64,000 bases of DNA from Cytospora piceicola (taxonomy: Eukaryota > Ascomycota > Sordariomycetes > Diaporthales > Cytosporaceae): positions 1,116,001 through 1,180,000 of the forward strand of contig JALQBC010000001.1 in NCBI GenBank assembly GCA_023375675.1, read 5' to 3'. Below the pieces are notes generated by a model. It had not been told where the DNA came from. It did no database searches and saw only the letters and a list, made by a program, of their open reading frames with translations. A program made the position numbers and the translations under genes. Shown here piece after piece: positions 46,133-56,986 of the stretch. Positions within the stretch are counted from its first letter, which is position 1. Each line of letters begins with the position of its first letter.

Positions 46133-47479
46133 TCAAGATGCCTCCCTCGCCTTTTCCTTCTCCTTGGCCGCCTTGAACTCCTTCACCCACGTTTCCGCCT
46201 TGGCCTTGGGCACCACGAAGATCTTGACCACGCCATCCACGACCTCCACACTGTCCAGACACAAGACCTTCCCCAACTGGACCTTCTTGCCAACCTTGAC
46301 CAGGCCCCCAGTCATGGTCTCCATGAAGCACTCGACATTGCTCGCGCTGTACTCGCCCTCCTTGTCCCACGGCAGCGGGAACACATAGCCAAAGTGCTGC
46401 ATGAGCGCCTCCTTCTCGTTGAAGGCCTTGATGAAGTCGCTCTCGAGGTGCGTCGGGTACAGGATCACGGTCGGGAAGCTCAGCGTGCTCTTGGCGTCCT
46501 CCGGGTCCGGCACGAGCTCCAGCCTGGCGTCGCCCATGTCGGGCGGCCTGTTGGACCTGCGCACCTTGATGCCGCGGGCCTTGAGGGCCGCGTGCAGGAA
46601 GGCGGCGCGCCGCTGCACCGCGTACCTGGCCCTGTTCTCGGCCTCGATCTTGCGGCTCTGCTCCTCGGCCCTGGCGACGATCTCGCGCCCGACCGCCCGC
46701 AGCGCCGCGTTGTCCGCGTCCACGCTCAGCCCGCCCGCGCACGCGTCGTCGGCCTCCTCGACCCGGCCCACGGCCAGCAGCGCCCGGGCGCTCCGGTACC
46801 ACGCCTTGACGTTGCGCGGGTTCAGCCGGAGCGCCGCCGAGCAGTCCAGCCAGCACGACCGGTTGTTCTTGAGCTCCAGCTGGCACGCGGCGCGGTTGAC
46901 GTAGAGCATCTCGAGCACGGCCCTCTGCGCGGCGACCTCGGCCTCCTTGTCGCCGTCCGGGTTGTTGGTCTCGTGGGCCGGCTCCCCGCGGGCCCGCCGC
47001 CTCTCCTCCTGCGTCACCAGCGCCACGCCCCGGCCGTAGAACTCGATGGCGTCGCGCCAGCGCTTCTCCTTGAAGCACTCGTTGCCGCGCTCCTTGAAGT
47101 CGGCCGCGTTCTCCAGGGGCGTGCCCTCGTAGGCCAGGGCCTGCAGCGCCGCGAGGTCGTCGTTCTCCTCGAGCTCCGTCATGAAGAGGGGCGACTTGTT
47201 GAGGTCCGCCATGATCTCCTCGGCCGACTTGCCGGCGCTGCGGGCGAGCTGGGGTGGGAGTTCTGGCCCTGGGACCTTCTCGAAGGGCTGGTATACATGG
47301 GCTGCCGGTGGTGGTGGTGCAGGGCCCACCGGGTCTGCTGGGGTTGCTGGGGGTGCTGGGGATGATGCATCTTGGAGTGCCGAAGGTGCTTCTTGCTGTT
47401 GTGGTGTTGATGGTGGGGCTGGATCTTGAGATATGTTCAAAGACTCAGTCTTGTCGGTGATTTCTGTGAGTTGCACCAT
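46133..47479 (-). CDS. CNS1: TPR-domain Hsp90 co-chaperone Cns1/TTC4
   Basis: A single exon encodes 448 aa. After a Pro-rich N-terminus, a SPLFMTELEENDDLAALQAL segment precedes three TPR repeats (about residues 118-265), beginning with ADFKERGNECFKEKRWRDAIEFYGRGV. The second TPR contains YVNRAACQLELKNNRSCWLDCSAAL and the third YRSARALLAVGRVEEADDAC. The C-terminal wheel domain contains FPTVILYPTHLESDFIKAFNE and VFPLPWD. Cns1/TTC4 proteins bind the EEVD tails of Hsp90 and Hsp70 and are essential in yeast, where Cns1 helps maintain translation elongation factor 2. The 5' two-thirds is very GC-rich at third positions, which creates long false frames on both strands. The start at 47479 is the first ATG of the frame and gives a family-typical length. 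Confidence 0.93.
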   Translation of the reverse strand: MVQLTEITDKTESLNISQDPAPPSTPQQQEAPSALQDASSPAPPATPADPVGPAPPPPAAHVYQPFEKVPGPELPPQLARSAGKSAEEIMADLNKSPLFMTELEENDDLAALQALAYEGTPLENAADFKERGNECFKEKRWRDAIEFYGRGVALVTQEERRRARGEPAHETNNPDGDKEAEVAAQRAVLEMLYVNRAACQLELKNNRSCWLDCSAALRLNPRNVKAWYRSARALLAVGRVEEADDACAGGLSVDADNAALRAVGREIVARAEEQSRKIEAENRARYAVQRRAAFLHAALKARGIKVRRSNRPPDMGDARLELVPDPEDAKSTLSFPTVILYPTHLESDFIKAFNEKEALMQHFGYVFPLPWDKEGEYSASNVECFMETMTGGLVKVGKKVQLGKVLCLDSVEVVDGVVKIFVVPKAKAETWVKEFKAAKEKEKAREAS

Positions 47480-48337
47480 CTTGAATGTGTGTGACTGATG
47501 AGGCTGTCACCTCGTTGTGGGTACGAAGGTAAAAGGTCCTGTTTTTTTCCTCTCCTTAATTTTGACCGAGAATCTATTATCCGCAGGCTTCAGATTTGGG
47601 TTGTTGTCTTGGAGTGTCCGTCGAAGCCAGGAATCTCTATTGCGCTCATTCACTGTGGTGACGATGAAATTCTTGATGCGGCGGGGCGACCAAATGTTTC
47701 CGAAGGTTTCTATCAGAGAGCAACTTATAACCCAGGAAGGCAACACACTATAAAGGCCAACCAAACGAAACTGTAACGAGAGAAGCTTTGAAATCTGCTT
47801 GAGTCAAATATAAACCACGAGATATGTCTTAATGAATGGGCAATTTTCTGGAGTTTTTTGAGATGCTCACTTGAGCCGTCGTCATGGGCTCCTACTGTAG
47901 ATCGATCCTAGGGTTCGGGTTAATGAACACAAGGAACTCGAGAAATAAAAGAAAGCCATTATCTATTATAGCTAGAACCCTTAAGAGCTATTAATTGTTT
48001 AATAGCTATTCTAATGGCTATTTCCAAGCTTTTAGGTCTAGGTACATCTACTCAGACGGGGTATAAAAACCGGGCGTGTATCGTAGTTCGAACTGAAGGC
48101 CTCACGAAAAGCGCCCTTTCACTCGCTATTTTAGGACCAATCAGAGCTGCGGGACGGGTGCGTAGGCGTAGCTAATCAGCATGAATACTGTAGTATACAG
48201 TATACCCAGGTAATTCGGAGCCATTTAAATCGAGGAGAGTGGAAGGTCCAGGCAACCAAAGCTCGTACTGTGTGTGTATGTGTATGTGCCTGTTCGCTCG
48301 CCCGCCTTGTAATACAAACGATAACCCGACTCACGGG
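47480..48337. other. CNS1 upstream region grading into AT-rich sequence
   Basis: The first 300 bp are the presumed CNS1 promoter. From about 47780 to 48060 the DNA becomes AT-rich, with TTAATAGCTATT-like runs resembling mutation-degraded (RIP-like) repeats. No intact mobile-element frame is visible. Confidence 0.45.
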
Positions 48338-49103
48338 ATGGATATCATCAATATCAACATGGCTCAATTTACCTCTCTGCCGAACGAAATCAAGGACTAT
48401 ATTATCAACTGCATCATCCAAACAAGCCCAGAGTCAGCGGCGTCATGCGCGTCCGTCTGTCGGGAATGGCAATTTTTGGTCGAGACGAGGACTTTTCGAC
48501 AGCTCTGTTTTGACCAATCCGACCTGGAAAATGTCCGACGCATTGTGACGCCTACCCGCCAGGCCTATGTCTGCCAAATCGTCTTCATGGCTGGACTCCC
48601 TGAATACGATGCAGAATACCGTCTGTACAGAGGTCTGTACATGATAGACGAGGAGACGACGGAGGAGCAACGCGCGAATAATCGCGCATTCACGGACGCA
48701 GTTATCGGCCTCTTCGAGACACTCGCAGGATGGGATCTCGACGCCAGTGCGAACAGGTCAACTGGCGTCGAACTTTTCCTCACGGCCTCATCGCCCAGCG
48801 ACGAGGGTACTGATAAAGCCCCGTACAGGCGTCTCCGTAAGATATGGCAAGACAGTGTGCTAGAGCTGAACTTGGCTCAAGATACCCGACCCGACTATGA
48901 ACTGCCTTGTCTGCCAATGATTACATCGTAGCGCCCAGGGGAGACGAGTCGAGTTCGAAACCCGCTTCGATGACGACGACGTCTGGAGGTTTCAGTGCGT
49001 CTGCCAGGCGTGTGAGGATAATCAGGTAGGGGGTTGGGCGCCGGCGAAGATAATCGGGTTTGCGGCCCCTGGTGTCACGCTACAGGAGTCGAATCAGTTG
49101 TAA
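48338..49103 (+). pseudogene. F-box protein gene, probably frameshifted
   Basis: The frame from the ATG at 48338 (or 48359) runs to a stop at 48929-48931 and encodes about 198 aa. It opens with an F-box-like motif (FTSLPNEIKDYIINCII, then SCASVCREWQFLVETRTF). Immediately after the stop, the next frame is open from 48933 to 49103 with natural-looking protein (RVEFETRFDDDDVWRFQCVC, then APAKIIGFAAPG). The two pieces are most simply one gene split by a frameshift. An intron is unlikely, because the only GT-AG pair near the break would be about 24 nt. F-box proteins link substrates to SCF ubiquitin ligases; large, fast-evolving F-box families are common in filamentous ascomycetes. The gene sits between AT-rich flanks. 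If the first stop is genuine, it would be a short but intact protein. Confidence 0.55.
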
Positions 49104-50075
49104 TCTAGAAAACAAACTTAATAAAATAGAATAATGAAAATAACTTTATATATTGGTTTCAAGACCATAACAGCTACTACATACATTATTGCGGAGCTCT
49201 ATCAATTTATTACCCATATATGGGAGCTTCCCACACCTACCCTAGGGTACTTTTAAGTCGGTTACAATAGCACTTAAGTTGCTCTATTCGATTTTCCCTG
49301 CTCGGAATCGTCACAGATTACTACCCAGTGTCTACAATACAGGTTTGAGGGACGGTGGCGAGAGTGTTCTCGGGGTTTTTCTTTACAATCTTAAACACCT
49401 GGCTGAGGCCTTGAGCTCATTGAGCTGCTCTACAGTTTCATAAGTACTTACGTATGGTATACTCTAGATAGAACCGCATGCTAGGAACAGTATAAATGAA
49501 GCTCAGAACCAATTTTGACAATGATGACCGAGTAAATTATACAGTAGGTCCTACGAAGGGGGGCCACTATATAGAGCCCGAGTTGAAGGTATTGATGAAT
49601 GCATGTGGTCACTTTATATGCTGTGATCATATTGTTTTTTATCGCAATTCTTGGCCGAAAGAAAGCAACAGAACATACTCGTAACAGTTTTAATCCAGTA
49701 AAGCTAATCTCTATAGTAGGTATTCAGGTATCTTTATCTCTTTCTAGTCGCAGACACAAACCCATCACCAGCGCCAAACCTCATGATAATGAAACGCTAC
49801 CACACCGCAATGACAGACCCAAACACCAGACATAAGTGCAAACACCCCGTTTTGTGACCCGCCGCAAACAAATCGCCGAAAAAACCCAAGCTTCAAACGC
49901 TTTCAAACGCCATACCCGCTCCCATCATGTTGTTGTAACCGTACCCAAGTCTCAGCTAGCCAGCCTTCTGCTGGCCCTGAACCTAACTCTTGTCGTGGTC
50001 GTCTCATTCATTCTTTCCCCCCTTCCCCAAGTCCCCAAGCGCAATCCCTCCACCTGACACCCTTGCACCAGCTCC
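49104..50075. other. AT-rich island, no gene
   Basis: The stretch 49104-49720 is markedly AT-rich with short degenerate frames only. The remainder to 50075 is the presumed 3' flank of the MFS gene. Consistent with an eroded repeat, but no element can be identified. Confidence 0.45.
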
Positions 50076-51992
50076 CTAGTATTCTTCAGAGACAGGCGTC
50101 ACCGAAACAATGGCCTGCGGCGCCTTGGCGTGAGTGCGTGACAGGCTGCCCGCCCCGCCGGACTCATGATCCACGGCCTCTGCCTTGGTCCGCTCGACGG
50201 CGAAGCACTGGAAGGACCCGACGAGGGCAGCGAGGGCGCTCCCCCACCAGGCTATTGCCGTGCAGTCCACCCTACTGCCCACGGTGTACAGGTACCCGGC
50301 GACAGGCGGTGCCACCATCCTGCAGGCCGCACCAGCGCTGGCGGCGAACCCGTTCACCTTGCCGAGGACGGCTGAGCTCGGCGCGGCCTCCTTGATGAGG
50401 ATGAGGAGGAGGGGGTAGACCAGGATCGAGAAGACGTTGCGGATGGTCAGGCAGGCGTAGATGGCCGGGTAGAGAAGGGAGTCCGGTACCCAGATGAGGA
50501 ACGGCATGACGAAGCATGCCAAGGGGTGCAGAACAGTGACGATAATGAAAAGCCTGAAGATCCCGATCTTCTCAGCCGCGATGGGAAACACCACTGCTTG
50601 CATGAATAGGGCAATAACCCCATTAATGGCCATTACGTAACCGCCAACAGCCTGGACCGAGAGACCAAGTCCACCGGGGAAATAGAAGAGACTGGAGGAG
50701 AAGATCGAGCTGGTGTTGATCGGGCTGTTCACGCGCTTCTCATCCTCGAAGAAGATTGGCAGTAGATGGTCATAGCACATCGCATGGTACGTCTGTAGCG
50801 AGTTGCATGGTCAGCACTTGGCATAGACAGAATAGGCACTCTTCACTATCCCATCCACGGGATGCACTGCACCGCCATACAGAGAAACCCAAAGCTGAAC
50901 TTACATATATGGACAAGCTGACAACTACAGCCATAATGCGTTTGTCACTGAATATGCTGAATGAAGCAGGCTTTTCCGATTCATGTGCCATGCTCGCAGC
51001 CTCAGGGGTTTCGTGCAAGAAAGTACCGTAGATCTCTGCACGTAGGTCCACTGAAGGTCGTTTGATGGCATCGGAAGTCTCTCTAAGCGGCGTCTCCTCA
51101 GACAGGTACGTCTCTTCAGGAACCAACATGCGAGGCTGCATGTCAGGAAGCGTCTCCTCCAGGAGAAAGTAGCCGAGAATGATGCTAACCAGCAGGAGTG
51201 TAGCGCAGACGAGGTTCGGGAGGAGGTACGGGAACCTTTCAAACAGACTGCCTTCTGGAAAGACATCCGGCCATGTCGCATGTGGGTCTGCGAAAGTGCC
51301 GCCTATACTTGGGCCAATAATGGTACCGATACTCCAAACAAACGGCATGATTGAATAGGCTCGCGCTTCGCGAAGTTAGTAACTTATCACAGCTCGCCGG
51401 ATTACAATGCGATCGGAATCAGACTCACGTTCCTAGTAGAAAGTTAGCAATGGGCTTTTGTTTTATAGATTGGGCGAGATAGAGACTTACGTGTTCAGGT
51501 CTCTTGACAAGCTCCCCAACCATGGTCTGGATCACTCCGATGTTGCCGTTCAAAGCGCCGCCGAAGAGGCGCCCGAGGACGGCCACCCAAATATTCGTAG
51601 CAAATCCCAGGGCAACCATCGAGACGAGTGTACCGGCGCAACCTATCAGGAGAACAGGCTTCCGGCCAATGCGGTCCGAAAGCGCTCCCCAGTAAATGCC
51701 CATTACGGCCTCCGCCAATGCGAAGGACGAGATGAGAAGGCCGGAGTAGGTGGCTGCATCCTCTTCGTTGCCGACCTTGAAACGCTTGACGAGTTGCCAG
51801 GCATATGGGAAGATGGAAGTGAGAGCGATAGGCTCGGCTAGACGTACGATGGCTTTTTTGAAATGTCAGTGAAGGCGTCCACACACAGAGACAGTGTTGG
51901 CTATGGCCATAGATATGCATACCGAGTACAAAAAGCTGGAGAGTTGGGAAGTCATCCGGGTTCCGGGGTGACTTCTGTTTTGTCAGGAACAT
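50076..51992 (-). CDS. Major facilitator superfamily transporter (DHA1-like)
   Basis: Five exons fit: 51992-51923, 51852-51491, a 4-nt micro-exon 51432-51429, 51365-50905 and 50792-50076, giving 537 aa. The MFS motif A is present in loop 2-3 (GALSDRIGRKPVLLIG). The family segment GNIGVIQTMVGELVKRPEH-E-PRAYSIMPFVWSIGTIIGP is rebuilt only if the GAAC micro-exon is included. About 12 membrane segments are visible, with a central charged loop of about 80 residues (MLVPEETYLSEETP...). The second half contains FYFPGGLGLSVQAVGGYVMAINGV and RNVFSILVYPLLLILIKEAAPSSAVLGKVNG. Relatives are fungal proteins similar to yeast Ycr023c and plant ZIF1-type carriers; the substrate is unknown. The N-terminus is short, as usual for the group. 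Confidence 0.88.
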
Positions 51993-52723
51993 TGCTCCCG
52001 ATAGTTGGTCTCAGTCCTACGACTTATTTCACGACGCTGTAACAGAGCTCAAGTGCCAAGTGGAACGTCGCTAGTGAACAGCAATTGTATTCCGGCTTGT
52101 CACTGTGGGATTCTGTTTCTGGTAGACCGCCGGGGGCGACGTTGGCGATATGGAAGTGTGAGTGGATTCCCGAAAGAGGAAAGCAGATGATGGTATTATA
52201 TATGTATGTTCTTAGCGGCTGAAGAGAGCCAGAGAAAGATATATATCACAGCGAACGCAGGCAGTGAGTAGAGGACGAGTTAGCAAAGCAGCGAAGTAGT
52301 CGAGAGCAGCAGGATAATATGGATGTGAAGAGAAGAGAGCCGGGAGAGAGGAGAATATATATATGTTTGTGAATATCTGATTGTGGGCCAAGTTAGCGTT
52401 GAGAGTAGGCCGGACAGAAACGAGTGCAACGGAGCCGAGACACGGTCAACGAGGAGAAGATTTTCTGTCGTTGACAACACAGTAGGAGGAGATATTGGAC
52501 CGCCTAGGTACCTACCCTGGGTACCCTAGGGTAGATAGGCACTAAGTACCTAGGTAGCCAAAGATAATAGCCGGGTCGGTCTGGGCCGCATGGGGATGAA
52601 CGGTGATAGCAGTCCGTAAACGAGTAACCCCAGTAGGGAATGCGCCCCATCCATACTACACCCCGATATCCGGGCCAGGGCCAAGTCTCTGGTGGTGGCT
52701 GGACCAGATTGGCGCCATTGGAT

Positions 52724-52791
52724 TGCTGCTGCTGCTGCTGCATTTGCAGCTGTACCAAAATGAAGGAGGGAGGGAGGGAGGGAGGGAGGGA
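52724..52791. repeat. (GCT)n and (GGGA)n microsatellites
   Basis: A GCT run (52724-52740) and, 25 bp on, about seven GGGA units (52765-52791), non-coding. Confidence 0.9.
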
Positions 52792-53304
52792 GTGCTCCTA
52801 CCGCCACTACACATACTCTCACACTCACACACTCTCTCTCTTTCCAGAAAATCCGAAACGCTCTTGTTGGGTGAGGAAGAAAGTGAGGAATCCCCATCTG
52901 ACATGGAGACGGAGGCAAAGAGCACAGAAACTGCAGCACATTCCCAAGCAGCCAACGCAGGCGAGGAAGATCACCGACAGGTCGCCAGATTGGTGGCCCC
53001 CAGTCGCCATGACACATACACGAGTAAGAAAAACACATGAGAAATGATTGGCCTGAGAGGGACAGGGAAAGGGCCCCTCTGGTCAACAACTTGCAGAAGA
53101 ACCTTGGAAGCTTTGGAGACTCTTGGACCAAAAAAAGACCTTGACGATGGCAGTCTTGCCGTTGACTGGCTGAAGGGCAGTTCCCACTTGAAGAAGAGAG
53201 TTAAGAGTGGCCAGAGCGGTCGACGCAACCTTTGGACCTGCGGGAAGTAACAGTGACATGGAAAGGGTCCACCACCGATGCACCGATGCACGCTGCCTCT
53301 CCAG

Positions 53305-53350
53305 GTCTTCAAGTCTTCAAGTCTCCAAGTCTCCAAGTCTCCGAGTTTCC
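53305..53350. repeat. 9-bp tandem repeat TCTYCAAG
   Basis: Five imperfect units (CTTCAAGT/CTCCAAGT) in non-coding sequence. Confidence 0.85.
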
Positions 53351-53888
53351 AGGGTGCATGCAAGGGTTGCACAGACGCCGATGAACGTTTTCCAGGCACC
53401 CCACATGTAACCCTGCAGGCCTTGGAAACCCCCTGTAACCCTGTTCCGTGTCGGCAGACCAGCCTGTCTCCAAAAAGTCAACAGTCAATAATATCACCCA
53501 ATAATTACATATCAATGAACCGACTCCTCATCACTCGCCTATTTTCTATATGGTTCTCTTCCCAGCTACCAGCGCCTCCGTCTCCCCTGCACTTTCTTCC
53601 CCTCCCCCCCTCGAGCGGGGCATTCAACAGTGCATGCGAAAACCGGACATCATTTTCCATTTGCGGCAGCCAGACGGGTCTCGGCAAAAATGTGGAGGAG
53701 CGGTGACTGACTTGACTGTCCAGGCTATCTGTCAGTCCTGCACACGCTGACCAGCTGTCCTCCCGGAGCCGCAGTGATGCGAAGGCATGCCCACCCTCAC
53801 GATCACGTCTTTGGACACGCAGGCACGATCTGCTCTTTCCCACGCGCTCGAGAACTCCCCGGCCTGCAAGTGACGTCAAAAGAACTGA

Positions 53889-54215
53889 AAACGCATCTGT
53901 GGGCTCTCGGGTGCCAGCTTCGATCACGACTTCGAATACTTCTGCGTCACGGCGGGACAGTTCCATCTCTTGATCGGCCCGGACGACCCGAATACTGCTG
54001 AGACACTTGTCGCCCTGGAGCCCGTGCCCATGCTTGACGACGTGCCGCCCTGCGAATAGGACCACTGCCGGGATCGGGAGATCCTAGAGATGATCAGCGA
54101 GGCCCACGGATTCGCTGGCGGTTTGTGGTCGAAAGTCCGAAACAACGTAGCAAACACCCTTTCAGGCCCCATATCGTGCGTCGTCAAAGAAGAGCGCCGC
54201 CGCCGTGGTCCGTGA
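53889..54215 (+). pseudogene. Disrupted coding-like stretch, unknown family
   Basis: One frame stays open for 108 codons apart from a single TAG at 54057-54059. Its composition is protein-like (FDHDFEYFCVTAGQFHLLIG, then EILEMISEAHGFAGGLWSK). There is no start codon at its left end, which is bounded by a TGA at 53886. I do not recognise the family. It may be a relic, or chance in GC-balanced DNA. Confidence 0.25.
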
Positions 54216-56986
54216 GCCTGTGCCCAACCGTGGGGCGAGACCAGCAAGATACCTATGCCCTCTTCCCCCCGTGTTGCGCCTGTGCGACCAAATCTACCAC
54301 TAGACGTGCAGGTGGCTTTTCTCGACGACACCATGTTTGCTTCTTCTGAAGTCGTACGAGCCTCTCCCGACAAGGCTGCTACCAGCCGGGTGCACAAGAT
54401 AACGACACTTGATATGAGGGGTGAAATATCTCAGCTAGATTCGGGATCTAGGATGTGCTGACCTGCTGACCGGTCTCGAGCTGCCATGCAACCCTCTTAT
54501 CGAGGAAGAGTTTCTTTCGTTCGACCGTGTTTGGTTTTCTGCCATGCAGATGCATGCAGGCGTACGGCACACAGTGCCATGTATGAGTGCCATGTATGCA
54601 GCGTATGTTACCTCTATGCCGGTGCCAGATTTGACCAGCACGCTAGCAACCTTCGGTTCTTGCATGAACACGCGCTCCCAGATACCCACTTGGGAAGTCA
54701 CCCTCTCGTGATTGATAAAGGCGCAGCAATGGGGTCCGTTGATTTTTCCCATCCGCTAGCTGGGCTCTGGTCAATCTAGGCCTCTAGGCCTTTAGGCCTC
54801 TAGGCTTGCCTTTCCGGCCACATCTCGGGTGCAATTACCCCGGTCGTGCCCGGCACGTGCCCGGTGTTCATCGTGGAAGTGGCCTCGCGGTCTAGGCCAG
54901 TAGGCTAGTTTTATGCTAACGTTGTGGCCCAAGTCGATGTGTCGCCTCTCAAGTTGTTGATAATGAAGATAGAAGAAGGAGATGTCGTCCTCACTCAAAA
55001 CAACGTCATATCAGCTTTACTATATTGTGTCTATCTAACGTTGAAATGGAGGCTGAAAAGACCCCTGCAGTAGCACCCTATCCCGTCCTTCCCCAGATCC
55101 ATAGAACGGGGGTTATGGGGTGGGGGTTCCTCGAATTAGACTCAGCGACGGCCACCAAAAACCCCACGATCTGGATGGCGAATCTGAGCACGCAATGAAC
55201 CAAAACACTGGTTTCAACGTCTCTTTGAGACAAACTAACGACAAGTCTCGGGTAGACCCGAAGGTGTCTCTACTTGATTCCCTAATTCTCGGCCCTGTAA
55301 CCTGGCAGCATGGTGATGAGGTGGGTCTCGATTTTGAGCCGCAAGCCGCGAATCTGACATCACCAGTCTCCATGGCACATCACCAGTCTCAATGGCGGTA
55401 ACATCATCCGTTCCTGTGAGGGGGCAGCTCCGATTGACTGTGGTGGTAAGTGCAATTGACTGGGAGTCTCGGCTGCTATCAGGAGGTGTCTGTCATCAAA
55501 AGAACATGGCCACGAAATAGCGATGCCGGCTGCTCGAGGAGCCCCGCCCATATGTGGTGTGGCAAGGCCAACGGCGCGCATGCCATACAGCATAACTTCA
55601 CTTGGTATGGAGACAACACCAACTCACCGAGGTGTCCCAGCACGGCGAGGTGCAGTCAAAACGAATGTCCAGCGGTTGGGCAGACTCGGGCTCGAGCTTC
55701 ACTCCCATCTACCTAGGTACCCCTGGATAGCAGCAGATGTGGCAAGTATTTCCGTACGGTAGCTATTTGTTACTCACCACCAAAACGGTCATATTAGTTC
55801 CGTTGTTTGTTCCGCCAATATTCGTCAACCAGATGTCGAATAAGACTCAGTTACACCTCTCGCGCTCGGGAACGGATCTCTGCGTGAGCAGGTCGAAAGG
55901 AAACCAGTGGCTGGCTAGTCCGCGCTGCCAATGCGGTGTCCCGCTGCTTCTGATGTAACAGGGCATTGTGATGTTGAAATATCTCGAAGGGATGAAGGGG
56001 TGGCGATGTGTGACTGTCAAATGGGAGGAGGGAGCACTGGATGACGGTGCAGTCAAACGCTGTGCAACGGGGGAAGGCTAGTCGCAGCGATGGCGAAAGA
56101 GAAGGCTGTCGATGAACGATCTAGAATGAGATAGGAGGTTAACAACTGCGATACAAGCCTAGCGGAGAGCCACAGGCAATAGATTGTACAGCAATGGCTT
56201 CACTACCTGGAGTTGTATGCTCCTTATGATTGGACTCGCCTCTGCATTGAACGGGCAGAGAGCATAGTATGTGGCGGAAAATAGATTTGCCACTCGCGGC
56301 TGTGTGCGCCTGCCTACCTCCCCCTAGCTCGAATCTGGCGTGGTTGGAAGCCTGTCGAGATGCCTCTTCTTACTGGCAGGTCTGATATTCTGTCTGTCTT
56401 GTGTAATAAGCGCATTCCAGATGCATATGTATGTGCCCGTTGCATTTTCATCCAGTCATCGACACTGCTGTCCCTCCCAAAGACGGCATGACAGACACAA
56501 GTACTTGGTTCCAGCTAGCCTTACCGTTGATGGTGTACCACCTTGTTGTACCAGTGTAGCCTCGTCATTATTGAACTGAATATTAATTGCGTCTCCTGGC
56601 CTGGTCGTTTGCTTCATAAAGTATTTACACACTCGTGCCGCTTGTGATAGTGTTTCAGCCTGACCTCTACTGTCCAGCCATATAGATGCTATGTAGTCTC
56701 ATATCTGGTATTGGGTTGAACGCTGCAGCTACGACAAACTTATTGTCTGGCAACTCTGCGGATTTCTCCTCGTCTGACGCGAGATAAGCATCTTGTGCGC
56801 TTTTATCCTTTTCAAGAAAGCTCACTCAGAACCAATCCCCCGAATTACTCGTGTGGCTTGTCACTGTATTCAAGTTCTTGCGTCCTCTTCAAGATCCTTT
56901 GCGGATCTATATTACTCATCTATTATCGTCTCAGCGCCTGGATGCGTAGTCCCCGACGAGGCTCTATGAGAGATGAAACCCGCAAC

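Larger units (their letters stand above)
51993..56986. other. Gene-poor 5 kb with short tandem repeats
   Basis: The start is the presumed MFS promoter, with CCTAGGTACC/CCCTAGGG palindromes at 52501-52560. It also holds GCT and GGGA microsatellites, 9-bp TCTCCAAG repeats (53305-53350), CCTCTAGG repeats (54777-54806) and one disrupted coding-like stretch (53889-54215). The frame 55120-55401 and others have no domain or start support. I call no intact gene. Confidence 0.45.

Noticed and set aside
45801..47365. Long frames (425 codons minus, 438 codons plus) overlapping CNS1
   Set aside because: Both are shadows of the GC3-rich CNS1 coding sequence, with Arg/Gly- or Leu/Val/Arg-rich composition; Cns1 domains are in the third frame.
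48060..48140. Possible tRNA (GTTCGAAC near 48088)
   Set aside because: The B-box consensus fails at its last position on both strands and no A-box or cloverleaf could be drawn.
47900..49720. Intact transposon in the AT-rich island
   Set aside because: No transposase, reverse transcriptase or terminal repeats could be found, only AT-rich degraded sequence.
52603..53040. 145-codon frame with a Leu run
   Set aside because: It is generated by the GCT and GGGA microsatellites; no domain or credible start.
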